NCBI GenBank assembly: GCA_905215695.1
Contig: CAJMQN010000006.1
Coordinates: 90,483-154,482, forward strand
Source: an uncultured bacterium
GTDB lineage: Bacteria; Bacillota; Clostridia; Christensenellales; HGM11417
Length of the DNA stretch: 64,000 nucleotides
Direction of reading: 5' to 3'
The translations under genes were made by a program, and so were the position numbers. Positions 17,858-27,809 of this stretch are shown piece after piece (position 1 is the first letter of the stretch; the number at the start of each line of letters is the position of its first letter). The notes below the pieces were generated by a model, which worked only from the letters and a program-made list of their open reading frames with translations, was not told the origin of the DNA and made no database searches.

Positions 17858-20194
17858 ATGAAAAAGAAAAGGGGTATCTTGGCGGCGCTTATATTGAGCG
17901 TGGCGATGGGCTGTATGGGGCTGTCCGGCGCGGCGAGTGCGGGCACTGTAGATGTGACGCTCCTCGAGGAGGATTTTGCGGGGACGGAACTCGACCCTGC
18001 GGCGTGGTATTCAAGAAGTTCGACCGGAATCTCGCTGGAGCAGGACTACATTGCTCTGCGGGTCAAAGACGGATATACGGGTACGGGCGTCGCAACGAAG
18101 GCGAAGCTCTCCGGGAGCGCCGCAGTGGAAATTGATGTCAAGGAATTGGACTGGGCGGATACAAACGGAAGTTTCCGGATTGCCTTCGGACTGCCCACAA
18201 ATACCGGGAATTTCCACAATGCCTATTGGGAGGACGGCAAGGCAGACGGAATCTACCTGACCTTCAACAAGGACTGTTCGGACCATGCGATCAGGCTTGC
18301 GGGGCTAAAATCCTCGCTTTCCGGTCTGGTGGACGGACAGGGGAATCCGCTTGCGACCCCGACGCCCTATGCCTTTACGGACGTGAAAGCGCTCGCCGAC
18401 CCCGCATCTCCCGACAAAATACGCGACAAGACTCTGCGCGTCGAATATGGGGAGGACGGAAGCTTTACGCTGTCTGCCCGCCCGTTCGGCGAATCGGGAG
18501 ATTTCACGGTTATCGCCCGCACAACAGGCTCCAAACTTCGTGCTTTTCCCGAGGGTTATCTCTCGGTTCATTGCATGGAGTCCGCAAAAGGATTTCCCTT
18601 CATCGACATTCGGGACGTTCGGGTGTACGACAAGGACGGGGGCGCGGTCGCTGCGTTCGGAGAAAACGTAGGCAAGGATTATCAGACCTTTCGGCATTCC
18701 TTTACCGGTTCGATGAGTGCAGGCGCGAAGAACGCGCTCACCTTCGGCGAGAAGTACGGGAACGCAAACCCGCTCTTCATGAGCAAAAGAATCGTCGCTA
18801 CCGATCCAAAGGACAGTGTGGAAAGTCTCGCGCAGATCTCTTTCGGATTTACCGCCAAGAAGTGGCAGGGCAACAAAAAATTCGGACTTCTGCTGGGCGC
18901 GGAAAAACAGTCTTCGGGCAACGTGGGGCAGGCAGGAACCTCCTTCTTCTATCTGACCAAGAGCACAGAGGGCTGGCAGTACGGCATGGACGCTTACGCG
19001 CAGGCGGATGTTCCGACGGCGGTGATTCCCGAGCGGTCCCTACCGAAAGGAGTTCTCCCGAACGATTTGAATATTTCGCTCACGCTTGGAAGCAAGGGCA
19101 CTCTCGAAGTGAAATTCAACGGGGAAAGCGCGTATTCCGCCAATGACGCGGCGTATGCATATGACGGCTATGCCGGCTTTGCGATGACGGGAGACGAGAC
19201 CTCGGCGGAATGCGGTGTTTTGGTGACAATCGGTTCTTTCCTCGCGGAAAACAGCTATTACGACCGCCCCGAGAACGCAAACGTGCAGACGGATTTCTCG
19301 GGCGACTCCTACAATACGAATCTCTGGAATATGCGTTCGGAATCCTATATGCAGGACTTTTTGAACGGCATGTACGTGAGGGAAGGCGGTCTGGTATTCG
19401 ACAACGTGGCGATGAACAGCTATATTTCGACCAAATTTCAGTATTCAAACTTTGAACTGAAATACAGCGTAACGGACTTGCGACGAGAGGTAGTGACGGA
19501 CCCGGCGACGGGCGCGAAACTCTATCCTGTATCTTCTTGGATCGGCGCGATGTTCGGGGCGGCGTTCCCGCAGGACGAATTCGGCAGAATGGAGTCAAGC
19601 GTACCGCTCATCTATCTTGAGGCGCCCGTGGATGCAAACACCTGGGACCGTCAAAGGCAGGGAACAGGATATGCGCCCACCCAACTCGTTGTTTTAAATG
19701 TCGGCAGGAGCTTCATCACGCCTCTCCCGTCCAAGTATGATTTTTGGGACCCGAGCAAGGAGGGCTTGACCCTTGATATTCGCATCCGTGTGACGGACCG
19801 CAGGCTCACGGTGGGTCTGAAGTACCGGCAGGAGGAGGAATATACGGACTTTGTTGACGAGGAGATGCCCCGGGGACTCACCGGGTATCTCTACCTCTGC
19901 GGAATGGGAAACAACTACTATCTTGCCCCGCATTCGGTGGGCGCGAGTTGCGGACATTTCACTTTGGACGATATCAAAATTACGAATTTGGATGAGGGGG
20001 CAAACCTGACCGAGGTGAGTTTCGCCTCCAATCGCCCGGATACCGTTCCGGGAGACTATCCATACGTTGACAAAAACGACGACGCGGATTATCTTACAGG
20101 GGGCGGTTCCGGGTGCGGAAAGGGTGACGCGGCGTCCGCGTCCCTCTGTGCGGCGCTCCTTTGCGCAGCGTTTGTAATCGGGAGGAGAGGATGA
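17858..20194 (+). CDS. Secreted, membrane-anchored LamG-like glycan-binding protein
   Basis: 778 residues from ATG at 17858 after AAGGAGGG. Signal peptide of about 28 residues. Three successive beta-rich segments each open like concanavalin-type domains (LLEEDFAGTELDPAAWYS; a middle part near 290; NVQTDFSGDSYNTNLWNMRS near 485). No catalytic motif was recognised. The last 35 residues are a Gly/Cys stretch (GGGSGCGKG), a hydrophobic helix and RRG, a tail shared with the proteins ending at 26624 and 41755. Lies between the transporter and a GH-like lipoprotein, suggesting surface capture of the polymer. Function inferred. Confidence 0.75.
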   Translation: MKKKRGILAALILSVAMGCMGLSGAASAGTVDVTLLEEDFAGTELDPAAWYSRSSTGISLEQDYIALRVKDGYTGTGVATKAKLSGSAAVEIDVKELDWADTNGSFRIAFGLPTNTGNFHNAYWEDGKADGIYLTFNKDCSDHAIRLAGLKSSLSGLVDGQGNPLATPTPYAFTDVKALADPASPDKIRDKTLRVEYGEDGSFTLSARPFGESGDFTVIARTTGSKLRAFPEGYLSVHCMESAKGFPFIDIRDVRVYDKDGGAVAAFGENVGKDYQTFRHSFTGSMSAGAKNALTFGEKYGNANPLFMSKRIVATDPKDSVESLAQISFGFTAKKWQGNKKFGLLLGAEKQSSGNVGQAGTSFFYLTKSTEGWQYGMDAYAQADVPTAVIPERSLPKGVLPNDLNISLTLGSKGTLEVKFNGESAYSANDAAYAYDGYAGFAMTGDETSAECGVLVTIGSFLAENSYYDRPENANVQTDFSGDSYNTNLWNMRSESYMQDFLNGMYVREGGLVFDNVAMNSYISTKFQYSNFELKYSVTDLRREVVTDPATGAKLYPVSSWIGAMFGAAFPQDEFGRMESSVPLIYLEAPVDANTWDRQRQGTGYAPTQLVVLNVGRSFITPLPSKYDFWDPSKEGLTLDIRIRVTDRRLTVGLKYRQEEEYTDFVDEEMPRGLTGYLYLCGMGNNYYLAPHSVGASCGHFTLDDIKITNLDEGANLTEVSFASNRPDTVPGDYPYVDKNDDADYLTGGGSGCGKGDAASASLCAALLCAAFVIGRRG

Positions 20195-21576
20195 TGAAAT
20201 TGAAAAAAATCGGCGCCTTGGTACTTGCTGCGGCAATGCTTCCGGCTGCGGGCTGCGGCAGAGTGGAAGCCGCGCCTGTACACGAGGCGCAGACGGTACA
20301 TAGTTATACCTTTGACAAGCTCGGGAAAAACGTGATGCCTGTGGGCGGATATATCGGACCCTTCGGCGGCTACGGCTACAACGGAACGTATATGGAAAGC
20401 CTTATCACGGAAGAGCAGTATCAGACCGTAGCGGACTGCGGACTCAACTTTCTCATTGGAATGAAACAGGACTATAACCTCAACCGGGAAGAGACAATCG
20501 CATCGTTGGAGCTTGCGGACGACCATGAAATTATGCTCTTTATCAAGGACAGTTATCTCTATGATTTGAGTGCGTCCTACCGCGCCCCGGTTTCGAAAGC
20601 GGACTTTGAGGAACGCGTAAAGCTATATAGCGACTACGGCTCGTTTGCGGGACTGGTGGGCAGGGACGAACCTTTCGGCTTTGAGCTTCCCAACTGTCAG
20701 GCGGTTCAACAGCGTTTCGACGAGGTGTTTCAAAAAGAATCTTCGACGGCGCTCTACATGAACTCGTTGTCCTATCAGTGCCCGGAGGACTGGCTTGCCG
20801 GGGGACCGAACGGTGTCATTTCCGAAAAGTGGGACCTTGACAAGTACATGGAAGAATATTTCAAGGCGATGTCAGGTATGAAATTTTATTCCTATGATAC
20901 CTATCCTTTCGTCAACGGCGGAATCCGCGGTACATACTTTGAGAATCTTCAGCTTGTGCGAGACATGACCTCGGAGGCTGGCATTCCGTTCTGGACATTC
21001 ATTCAAGGCGGCGGCTACTTTGACAACGACCCGGGCTGGGACCACCCGACGGAGGGCGGACTTCTCTGGCAGGTCTCGACCTCGCTTGCCTACGGTGCAA
21101 AAGGGTATCAGTATTTTCCTTACTGCCATCCCGCGGAATTTACGCAGGCGCCCACAGGCGGTTCAAGTTTGATCGGAAGGTATGGAGAGAAGACGGCAAC
21201 TTGGTTCTATGCGCAGAAGGCAAACAGACAGACCCAAGCGGTGGATCACGTCCTGATGAACAGCGCGCACATGGGCGTTATCTCAAACGGACAGAGTCCT
21301 GCGGGAATCCCCGAAGGCTCAACCATCGAGAGTTTCCGCGAACTTACGAAGGTTTCGGGCGCGGATTCGATTGTCGGCTGTTTCGACTACGCGGGCAAAA
21401 CGGCGCTGTATGTCGTAAACAATTCTGTGACGCAGGACAAGGCAAAAGTCACGCTGGAATTTACGGGAAATTATGGTTATGAAGTGATACAACGCGCGAC
21501 GTCAAGGGATTTGTCCGGAAAATCGATCACACTCACGTTTGCTCCGGGTGAAGGCGCACTCGTGGTGCTGAAATAG
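20194..21576 (+). CDS. GH-like TIM-barrel lipoprotein, unassigned family
   Basis: 460 residues; signal peptide with lipobox AAGC (Cys21). ATG at 20194 is 7 nt from GGAGGA; the ATG at 20191 is an alternative. Barrel-like strands carry LVGRDEPF (Asp158-Glu159), FYSYDTYPFVNGG and PFWTFIQGG, followed by SLAYGAKGYQYFPY and a C-terminal beta domain. The pattern fits clan GH-A-like hydrolases but I cannot name a family. A paralogue with the same motifs (ASDEPS, MSFDSYPLMNDG, AMAFGTKGIETFTYW) is at 33493-34881 in the second transporter operon. Inferred role: trimming saccharides at the cell surface before import. Confidence 0.7.
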   Translation: MKLKKIGALVLAAAMLPAAGCGRVEAAPVHEAQTVHSYTFDKLGKNVMPVGGYIGPFGGYGYNGTYMESLITEEQYQTVADCGLNFLIGMKQDYNLNREETIASLELADDHEIMLFIKDSYLYDLSASYRAPVSKADFEERVKLYSDYGSFAGLVGRDEPFGFELPNCQAVQQRFDEVFQKESSTALYMNSLSYQCPEDWLAGGPNGVISEKWDLDKYMEEYFKAMSGMKFYSYDTYPFVNGGIRGTYFENLQLVRDMTSEAGIPFWTFIQGGGYFDNDPGWDHPTEGGLLWQVSTSLAYGAKGYQYFPYCHPAEFTQAPTGGSSLIGRYGEKTATWFYAQKANRQTQAVDHVLMNSAHMGVISNGQSPAGIPEGSTIESFRELTKVSGADSIVGCFDYAGKTALYVVNNSVTQDKAKVTLEFTGNYGYEVIQRATSRDLSGKSITLTFAPGEGALVVLK

Positions 21577-21592
21577 AAATGGAGGGAAGAGT

Positions 21593-22558
21593 ATGAAGAG
21601 GAGAATCGCGGCGGCACTGCTGTCCGCACTGCTTGTGTGCGCGTGTCTGGGGCTCCCGAGCGCGGCACAGGAAGCGGGAAGTTCGGAGGACACGCCCGTC
21701 AAGTTTCACTTTCTCGACGTCAACAGCCTGAACAAGGGAGACGGTCCCATCGGAAGCGCGGATTGTATCGTCATTGAGGACCACGGCAAAATCACCATGG
21801 TGGATGCCGGAACTCCCTACGACGTATCCGTGCAGAAGATATTCGACTATCTCGACGGACTCGGGGTGACGAAGATTGAACACTTGTTTTTGAGTCACCC
21901 GCACGACGACCACGGAGGCGGTATGCCCGCCGTCATTGAGAAATACGACATCGGGACGGTATATTGTAAGGCGTCCGATTGGGATACGCTTCGGGACATA
22001 GAAATCGAATGGCGTACCCGTGAAATTTACGACGACGTGCTTCTCGCGGCGCAGCGCAAGCAAAACAGCGACGGCAGCACGGTGAAAATTGTGCATCCGG
22101 AGACGGACGGCGAGACCGTGACCGTGAGCGCGGACAGCAGTTTTGAAATCTGGAACTGCGAAGCGCCCTGGGAAAACAAACACTATCACCCGGAATTTAA
22201 CGACTATTCCATGGTGATGAAGTACACTTACAAAGATGTCTCCGCACTTTTAATGGGGGACATCAACCGCACCTATGAAAGCTCGCTCCTCGGTCATGTG
22301 GGAAAGTGCGATATTTTCAAGGCGGCGCACCACGGCACAAAGGGTTCGGTATCGTCCTCTGCGCTGTTCGATGAAATAAACGCGTCTGTTGCGGTCGTTA
22401 CCGGGCTCCGCGCAAACTTCAATGTCGGGGGCGCGGCGACGGACAAGGTCATCACGGAAGTCCTCGAATCGCGCGGAATTTCTTACAAGATTACCGAGGA
22501 CGGCGACGTGGTTGTGACGACGGACGGCAGAACCGTCTCGATAGCGCAGACAGCGTAG
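21593..22558 (+). CDS. Secreted metallo-beta-lactamase-fold hydrolase (ComEC/Rec2-like)
   Basis: 321 residues with a signal peptide of about 25 residues (no convincing lipobox). The metal motif SHPHDDHGGG is near 102-111; MGDIN and AAHHGTKGS supply the later ligands. This is the domain found at the C terminus of ComEC and in stand-alone secreted hydrolases acting on nucleic acids, phosphodiesters or other esters. It lies 16 bp after the GH-like gene and 10 bp before the large surface protein, so it is co-transcribed with the glycan genes, an unusual partner. Substrate unknown. Confidence 0.82.
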   Translation: MKRRIAAALLSALLVCACLGLPSAAQEAGSSEDTPVKFHFLDVNSLNKGDGPIGSADCIVIEDHGKITMVDAGTPYDVSVQKIFDYLDGLGVTKIEHLFLSHPHDDHGGGMPAVIEKYDIGTVYCKASDWDTLRDIEIEWRTREIYDDVLLAAQRKQNSDGSTVKIVHPETDGETVTVSADSSFEIWNCEAPWENKHYHPEFNDYSMVMKYTYKDVSALLMGDINRTYESSLLGHVGKCDIFKAAHHGTKGSVSSSALFDEINASVAVVTGLRANFNVGGAATDKVITEVLESRGISYKITEDGDVVVTTDGRTVSIAQTA

Positions 22559-22568
22559 GGAGGAAAAA

Positions 22569-25500
22569 ATGGCAAAGAAAAAAATAGCGATTTTAGGATT
22601 ATCGCTCCTGTTTCTCGTGTCAGTCCTTACCGGGCTGGGACTTGGCGTGAACCGCCCCGCGTCCGCGGCAGATACTCTTGAAATCGCCGGAATTTCGGGG
22701 TACGAGGCGTCTGGAGACCGAAACGATACGACCGCAATCGTGAATTTTTCAGGCACAGGCGCAGGCGCGGAGGGAGACGACTTGACGGATGTCGCCTCTG
22801 TCATGGACAATATTCTCGTCAACAATGCTTCGCTTTCGGCGATTCAGTCTGCGGGACAGCTCAAATCCGTGACTCGCGGACCCGGTTTCAGCGTAAAAAT
22901 TGTGGTAAACAGCCAAGTGCACACCTTTTTGATGACCTTGAAAGCAGGGCTTACGTTGGACGGATTCACTCTTACCGCGGACGCGGTTTACGAGAAAGCT
23001 GCGGACAACAGCTTCTCCTTGCGCAGAGAAGAACCTGCCGCGGCAAAGGTGCTCTATATCGGTTCGCAGGCTTTCTATTATTCAAGTTTGCCCACGCCGG
23101 AGGTCGCAAAAGCGTTTTTTCTGGTATTTAACAAGCCGGGAACTGATACGGAAGCCGACCTTGTTGACATGCGCACGCGCATACTGTACAGTGACGGACA
23201 GGGGAACGAACAACCGGTTTACGACTTGTACAGAAACGGCGGTTACTTCAACGGCGAAGTGCAGTTCGGCATGATGCAGTACGTTGTTTATATGCCTTCC
23301 GCCTATCAGGTCGCAGGCGCAACTTTGACAGTCCCTGCCGGGCTGTCTCTCGCGGACGGCGTCAAAACGGCGGCTGAACAGATCTTTACTTTTGACGGGA
23401 ACAAGTGGACGGAGACCACCGAACCCCCTGAATCTGCCGAAGAAGTGACGGTCACCAAGATTCAGAGTATCGGCGCGAACGGCGATTACTGGCGGGTCAA
23501 GGTGTTCTTCAGCGACCCCGGTGAAAATGCGGACACAGAGGGAAAGGCTCTCTACAAGCTCCGTCGCGAGGTGAAGTTGAACGGCGCGCTCGGCATACCC
23601 GAAGGGGATGCGGACAGCATCGTTAACTCCATTTATTTTGACGAAGTCGAAGGCGTGGCGACCGGAAATCTCAATCTCTATTTCAAGGGATACAAGCCGG
23701 GTGAAATGAACACCCTCGAACTTCCGGGCGGGCTGAATTTCGCAGGCGGAAAGGTCATGACGGAGTCTGCCGTGTTCTACAATCAAAGCGGCAACCTATG
23801 GTATGAAAAACAGAGCGACGCTCTCCCGCCCACGGCAACGAGTGCGGTCGAAGGCGGAACTTCGGAATACGACGGTGAAACGTACCGTCAGCTTCTCATC
23901 ACCTTTGATTGGACGGGGAGCAACGGCGCCGCGCTGTACAGCAGTCTGTTTCCCTGGCTTCATAGGGTTACGCTCAACGGCGAACTCATCAATGCGGAAT
24001 CTTACGCGGATTTGGACGCCGCGGGCAGCGGCGTGAAATACTATGGCAGTTCGTATTTTGACAGTCAGAATATGCGCGTGTTAAAGTGTTATTTCCCCGA
24101 ATCCCTGCGTTCGGGCGGCATTGATGAACTTGTACTCCCTGCCGGACTCCGCCTCGACAACGAAAAGGATACGAAGGAAAAGACCTTTTACGGTTATCGC
24201 GGCGGCTGGTACAACACGCGGGAAGAGGCGGAAAACGCGAAAGCAAATATTTTGGGCGTGACGACCAAGAACATCTATGAGCTGAACCGGGACGGCGACC
24301 AAATCCACGATTCGGACGCATACATGGTGGTAGGCATCCGATTCGACCGCGCAGGCGCGAACGATATTTCGAGTGACGCAACCGCACTTTCTGTTCTGCG
24401 CGCGGGCGTCCTTTTCAACGGCAAACCGCTGACGGGAAATCTTGTGAATTCCTGCTATTTCGAGGACTCCGATTCTCAAATACTGAAATTTTGGCTGCCT
24501 TACTCGAACTGTAATTTTGACGGATACGACACACTGTATGTCCCCGGCGGATACACGCTTTCGGGCGGATATGTGGAGGAGGGTAAGACCTTCTACGGCA
24601 GGGCGGGCGTCTGGCAGGAGAGCGCAGAGGGACTGCCGCAATGGAACTTTGCGACCCTCGACAAACTTTATGACCCGGGTATCCCGCGCAACGCGGACGA
24701 CGGTACTGTCCTGCGCGACGTCGAAATTTACTTTACGACGCCCGGCAATAACAGCGCGCACGAGAGTATTCTCACGCTGTGGTTTTTGCAGCGGAACATG
24801 ACCCTGAACGGCGAAAAGATGTACAAAGCGGGAAACGGGTTCTATTTTGACGACAACAATCTGTACCGGTTTTTCGCGCGCACCGCGGATTCTCTCCGCA
24901 GGTCGGACGGAACCCCGGACGAACTCTATCTTCCCGGTCCTTTCATGGTCGGAGACAAGATTTTTCCGGGCGGCGTGACCTACTACGGTCGTTACGGCGT
25001 ATGGAGCGAGGACGCGTCCGAGCTTCCCGCGGTTACCGAGACGGGCAAGGTCTGCGAGGTTGTCGAACAGGGACAGGAAGAGGGGTTCTTCCGGCTGGTC
25101 AAACTGAAATTCGATATTTCTGCCGCCGCGTCGGACGGACAGGCAAACGTTGACGTGCCGGGTTACGCGCTCTACGAACTGCGCAGAGGGATTCGGATCA
25201 ACGGAAATCCGATTCGCGAAGAGGTGATGAACAGCGCATATTTCAACCCGGAAGCCGAATACAACTGGCAGTGGTTCGTGGTGTGGCTGCATCAATCCGA
25301 CCGGAATTCCTCCGGCTACGACGAACTGTATATCCCCGGCGGGCTGTGGATGAAGGACGGCAAGCGTACGGGCGAGGGACAGACGCTCTATTTCTATGAG
25401 AATGCGTGGCATTTGGAAAAGCCCGCCTTAAAGCCTTCTTTTACCGAACTTGCGGGAGATGAGTTCCTCGAAGGAAGTATTCTGTTCAATCGTCCGGCGG

Positions 25501-26624
25501 CAGAGACCGGCGACGAATTCTCTGTGGGCGAAACGGCGCTCAAATTTAACGGAAAGACGGTCGCTGAGCTCAATGCGGTGGAAACGGTCGTAACTCTCGA
25601 ATGGGTCTCTGTGACAGAGCTGAAATATACCATCGCAAAATCTGCGCTCTCCGACGGCAAACTCAACCTGAAAATCGAAAAAGGTTTTGTGTTCCCGAAC
25701 GGAGAGAGCCTTGGGGCGGAAACATTGCTGTACTATGATTTCGGCGAGGCGTTCTGGCTCAAAAATTCTTCTCCGATTGAAAAAGAGGTTTGGGAGGGCG
25801 TGCTTCCCGACAGCGTGGAGAAACCTGTCGCGCAGGCGGGCGGAGCATACATGATTGCGGTCAACTTCAAGAGCAACCTTGTCTCGCCCGAAAATTCTTA
25901 TCTGCGTCTCGCAAATGTTGCGTTGCCCGCAAATACTCTGTTGGCGAGGACGCAAGCGCATGTTCCCGGCTATTATTACGACGCGGAGATTCTTGAATTC
26001 ATGATTCGTTTCGGAGTGCGCGACTCTGTCCTCGACGGAATCCGTCTAAATGGCAAAAGCCTGCGCGAGATGATGGCGGAAGAGACTTCCGAAGCCCTCG
26101 CAAAGGACTGCCTCCAAGTGGATTTCCGAGGGAGTCAGCTCCTCATCTTCGTGACAGGGGAGAGCAAGTTCAAAATAACAGACCCCGAGGGCATGGAACT
26201 TGAGCTTTTGAAAAATCTTTCCTTCCAATCCGGCAAGTGGCTGAACGCAGACTCGAAATACGTTTACCGTTCGGGAGAATGGAGGACGGAGGACAGCGAA
26301 GAACCGACGCCCGACCCGGATAAAACTGCGGCGGAAGCGGTGGTTGCGCTCATTGATGCGATTCCCGCAGACATAACGCTTTCGGATAAGTCCAAGGTAT
26401 CCGCGGCGCGGGCAGCTTATGACGCTTTGACCGCCGCGCAGAAGGAGCTTGTTCCCTCGGCAAAGCTCAACAAACTCACAAGCGCGGAGACGGCGCTCCG
26501 CGCACTCGAGTCGCCCGATGAACCGAAAGGCGGGTGCGGCGGCTGCGGCAAGGGAGGAAGTTCGGCATTGCTGTCCGTTCTGCTCCTGCTCGGCGGCTTG
26601 GCGTTCGTAGGAAAAATCAGATAG
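22569..26624 (+). CDS. Large repetitive surface protein with Gly/Cys C-terminal anchor
   Basis: 1351 residues. A signal peptide (about 1-33) is followed by at least five repeats of roughly 130-150 residues. Each ends with a pattern like LPGGL or VPGGY, then TFYGRAGVW about 20 residues later; in between each unit carries a LNGE and Y-FD motif. Near 1240-1310 is a helical repeat (IDAIPADITLSDKSKVSAAR ... AYDALTAAQKELV) common on clostridial surface proteins. The tail is GGCGGCGKGG, a hydrophobic helix and KIR. No catalytic motif was recognised; probably adhesion or substrate binding. Last gene of transporter operon 1. Confidence 0.78.
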   Translation: MAKKKIAILGLSLLFLVSVLTGLGLGVNRPASAADTLEIAGISGYEASGDRNDTTAIVNFSGTGAGAEGDDLTDVASVMDNILVNNASLSAIQSAGQLKSVTRGPGFSVKIVVNSQVHTFLMTLKAGLTLDGFTLTADAVYEKAADNSFSLRREEPAAAKVLYIGSQAFYYSSLPTPEVAKAFFLVFNKPGTDTEADLVDMRTRILYSDGQGNEQPVYDLYRNGGYFNGEVQFGMMQYVVYMPSAYQVAGATLTVPAGLSLADGVKTAAEQIFTFDGNKWTETTEPPESAEEVTVTKIQSIGANGDYWRVKVFFSDPGENADTEGKALYKLRREVKLNGALGIPEGDADSIVNSIYFDEVEGVATGNLNLYFKGYKPGEMNTLELPGGLNFAGGKVMTESAVFYNQSGNLWYEKQSDALPPTATSAVEGGTSEYDGETYRQLLITFDWTGSNGAALYSSLFPWLHRVTLNGELINAESYADLDAAGSGVKYYGSSYFDSQNMRVLKCYFPESLRSGGIDELVLPAGLRLDNEKDTKEKTFYGYRGGWYNTREEAENAKANILGVTTKNIYELNRDGDQIHDSDAYMVVGIRFDRAGANDISSDATALSVLRAGVLFNGKPLTGNLVNSCYFEDSDSQILKFWLPYSNCNFDGYDTLYVPGGYTLSGGYVEEGKTFYGRAGVWQESAEGLPQWNFATLDKLYDPGIPRNADDGTVLRDVEIYFTTPGNNSAHESILTLWFLQRNMTLNGEKMYKAGNGFYFDDNNLYRFFARTADSLRRSDGTPDELYLPGPFMVGDKIFPGGVTYYGRYGVWSEDASELPAVTETGKVCEVVEQGQEEGFFRLVKLKFDISAAASDGQANVDVPGYALYELRRGIRINGNPIREEVMNSAYFNPEAEYNWQWFVVWLHQSDRNSSGYDELYIPGGLWMKDGKRTGEGQTLYFYENAWHLEKPALKPSFTELAGDEFLEGSILFNRPAAETGDEFSVGETALKFNGKTVAELNAVETVVTLEWVSVTELKYTIAKSALSDGKLNLKIEKGFVFPNGESLGAETLLYYDFGEAFWLKNSSPIEKEVWEGVLPDSVEKPVAQAGGAYMIAVNFKSNLVSPENSYLRLANVALPANTLLARTQAHVPGYYYDAEILEFMIRFGVRDSVLDGIRLNGKSLREMMAEETSEALAKDCLQVDFRGSQLLIFVTGESKFKITDPEGMELELLKNLSFQSGKWLNADSKYVYRSGEWRTEDSEEPTPDPDKTAAEAVVALIDAIPADITLSDKSKVSAARAAYDALTAAQKELVPSAKLNKLTSAETALRALESPDEPKGGCGGCGKGGSSALLSVLLLLGGLAFVGKIR

Positions 26625-26633
26625 AACAGAACA

Positions 26634-26668
26634 GGGGCGGAGGATTTCCTTCCGTCCCTTTCGTTTTT
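26634..26668 (+). terminator. Terminator of CUT1 operon 1
   Basis: GGGGCGGAGGA / TCCTTCCGTCCC stem with G-T wobbles, then TTTCGTTTTT, 10 bp after the surface-protein stop. Confidence 0.75.
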
Positions 26669-26729
26669 ATCACAATGCGCGAAATATTTTTCAAAAGTTA
26701 CGCATTTTGCGCGCAAACAAAAAAAAGGA

Positions 26730-26758
26730 TTGACCTTGCGGTGGAGCACCGCTATAAT
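26730..26758 (+). promoter_or_regulatory. Sigma-A type promoter of the Gfo/Idh-GH13 operon
   Basis: -35 TTGACC (26730-26735), 17-bp spacer, -10 TATAAT (26753-26758), 29 bp before the start codon. Between the boxes lies GCGGTGGAGCACCGC, an inverted repeat that could be an operator. Confidence 0.8.
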
Positions 26759-26786
26759 AGAGAATGAATTTGCAGGGAGGAAAGAG

Positions 26787-27809
26787 ATGAGAAAGGTAAA
26801 ATGGGGCATCGTAGGAAGCGGCGGTATCGCGGAGCGCAGGACGATTCCGGGGCTGTTGAAGTGCGAAAACGCGGAGCTTGCCGCGTGTATGGACAGGGAC
26901 GGGAACGCCGCCCGGCGGGTGGCGGATCAATTCGGGGCAAAGCTCGCATGCACGGAACTCGGCGAACTGCTTGCCGCGGAACTCGACGCGGTGTATATTG
27001 CGACGCCCGTATTCGCGCACGAGGAGCAGGCGCGCGCCGCGCTCGCCGCGGGCAAGCATGTGCTCGTCGAAAAGCCGCTCGCCATGAACGCGCTTTCGGC
27101 GGCAAGCCTTGTGGAGAGCTTTCGGGAGAAAAACCTGCTGCTGATGGCGGGGTATATGATGCGTTACCACAACCTGCACGGAGAGATGAAGCGCATTCTC
27201 TCGGAAGGCGGCATCGGTACGCCCGTGAGCGCGGATTTACAGTTCTCTTGTTGGTATCCTCGAGTGTCGGGGAGCTGGCGACAGGACAGGGCAAAGGGGG
27301 GCGGCGGCGCGGTCATGGACCTCGGCGTGCACTGCCTTGACCTGCTGTCCTGGTTGACCGACGCCAAAGTGAAAGAGGTAAAGGCTTTTTGCGCGAATCA
27401 GGTGCAGGATTACGAGGTCGAGGACGGCGCGAATATCCTTTTGACCCTTGAAAACGGGATTCTCGCCCGGGTGCAGGTCAACTTCAACGTGCCGGACGCC
27501 CTTCCCTCGCGGGTGGAGCTGAAGGGCACTGCGGGCGCTCTCGTCGCCGAGGGCACTCTCGGGCAGACGGAAAGCGGCAGTCTGACCTGGCTCTACGCGC
27601 CGCAGAAGAGCTACGACGCGGCGCAGAATAACCCCGAACCCCGAAAAACCGTCTTTCCCGGCGGAGGCGGGGATATTTACGCAAAGCAGGTCGCGGACTT
27701 TTCCCGGCGGGTGCTTGAGAAAAATTTTGACTGTTCATTTGCGGAGAGTTCCGTCGAGGTACAGCGATTGGTTCAGGAAATATACAGAAATTCGGAGGAA
27801 GGAAAATGA
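26787..27809 (+). CDS. Gfo/Idh/MocA-family oxidoreductase
   Basis: 340 residues from ATG at 26787 behind GGGAGG. NAD motif GIVGSGGIAERR, then VEKPLAMN, GYMMRYHN and AVMDLGVHCLDLL with the usual catalytic-region His. Overlaps the downstream GH13 gene by 4 bp (ATGA). This coupling suggests oxidation or epimerisation of a sugar released by the GH13 enzyme, but the substrate is not evident. Similar in type to the enzyme at 7570-8637. Confidence 0.9.
   Translation: MRKVKWGIVGSGGIAERRTIPGLLKCENAELAACMDRDGNAARRVADQFGAKLACTELGELLAAELDAVYIATPVFAHEEQARAALAAGKHVLVEKPLAMNALSAASLVESFREKNLLLMAGYMMRYHNLHGEMKRILSEGGIGTPVSADLQFSCWYPRVSGSWRQDRAKGGGGAVMDLGVHCLDLLSWLTDAKVKEVKAFCANQVQDYEVEDGANILLTLENGILARVQVNFNVPDALPSRVELKGTAGALVAEGTLGQTESGSLTWLYAPQKSYDAAQNNPEPRKTVFPGGGGDIYAKQVADFSRRVLEKNFDCSFAESSVEVQRLVQEIYRNSEEGK

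Noticed and set aside
26694..26712. A further copy of the GGTAC operator (AAAAGTTACGCATTTT)
   Set aside because: It lacks the GGTAC core and has no inverted partner nearby.
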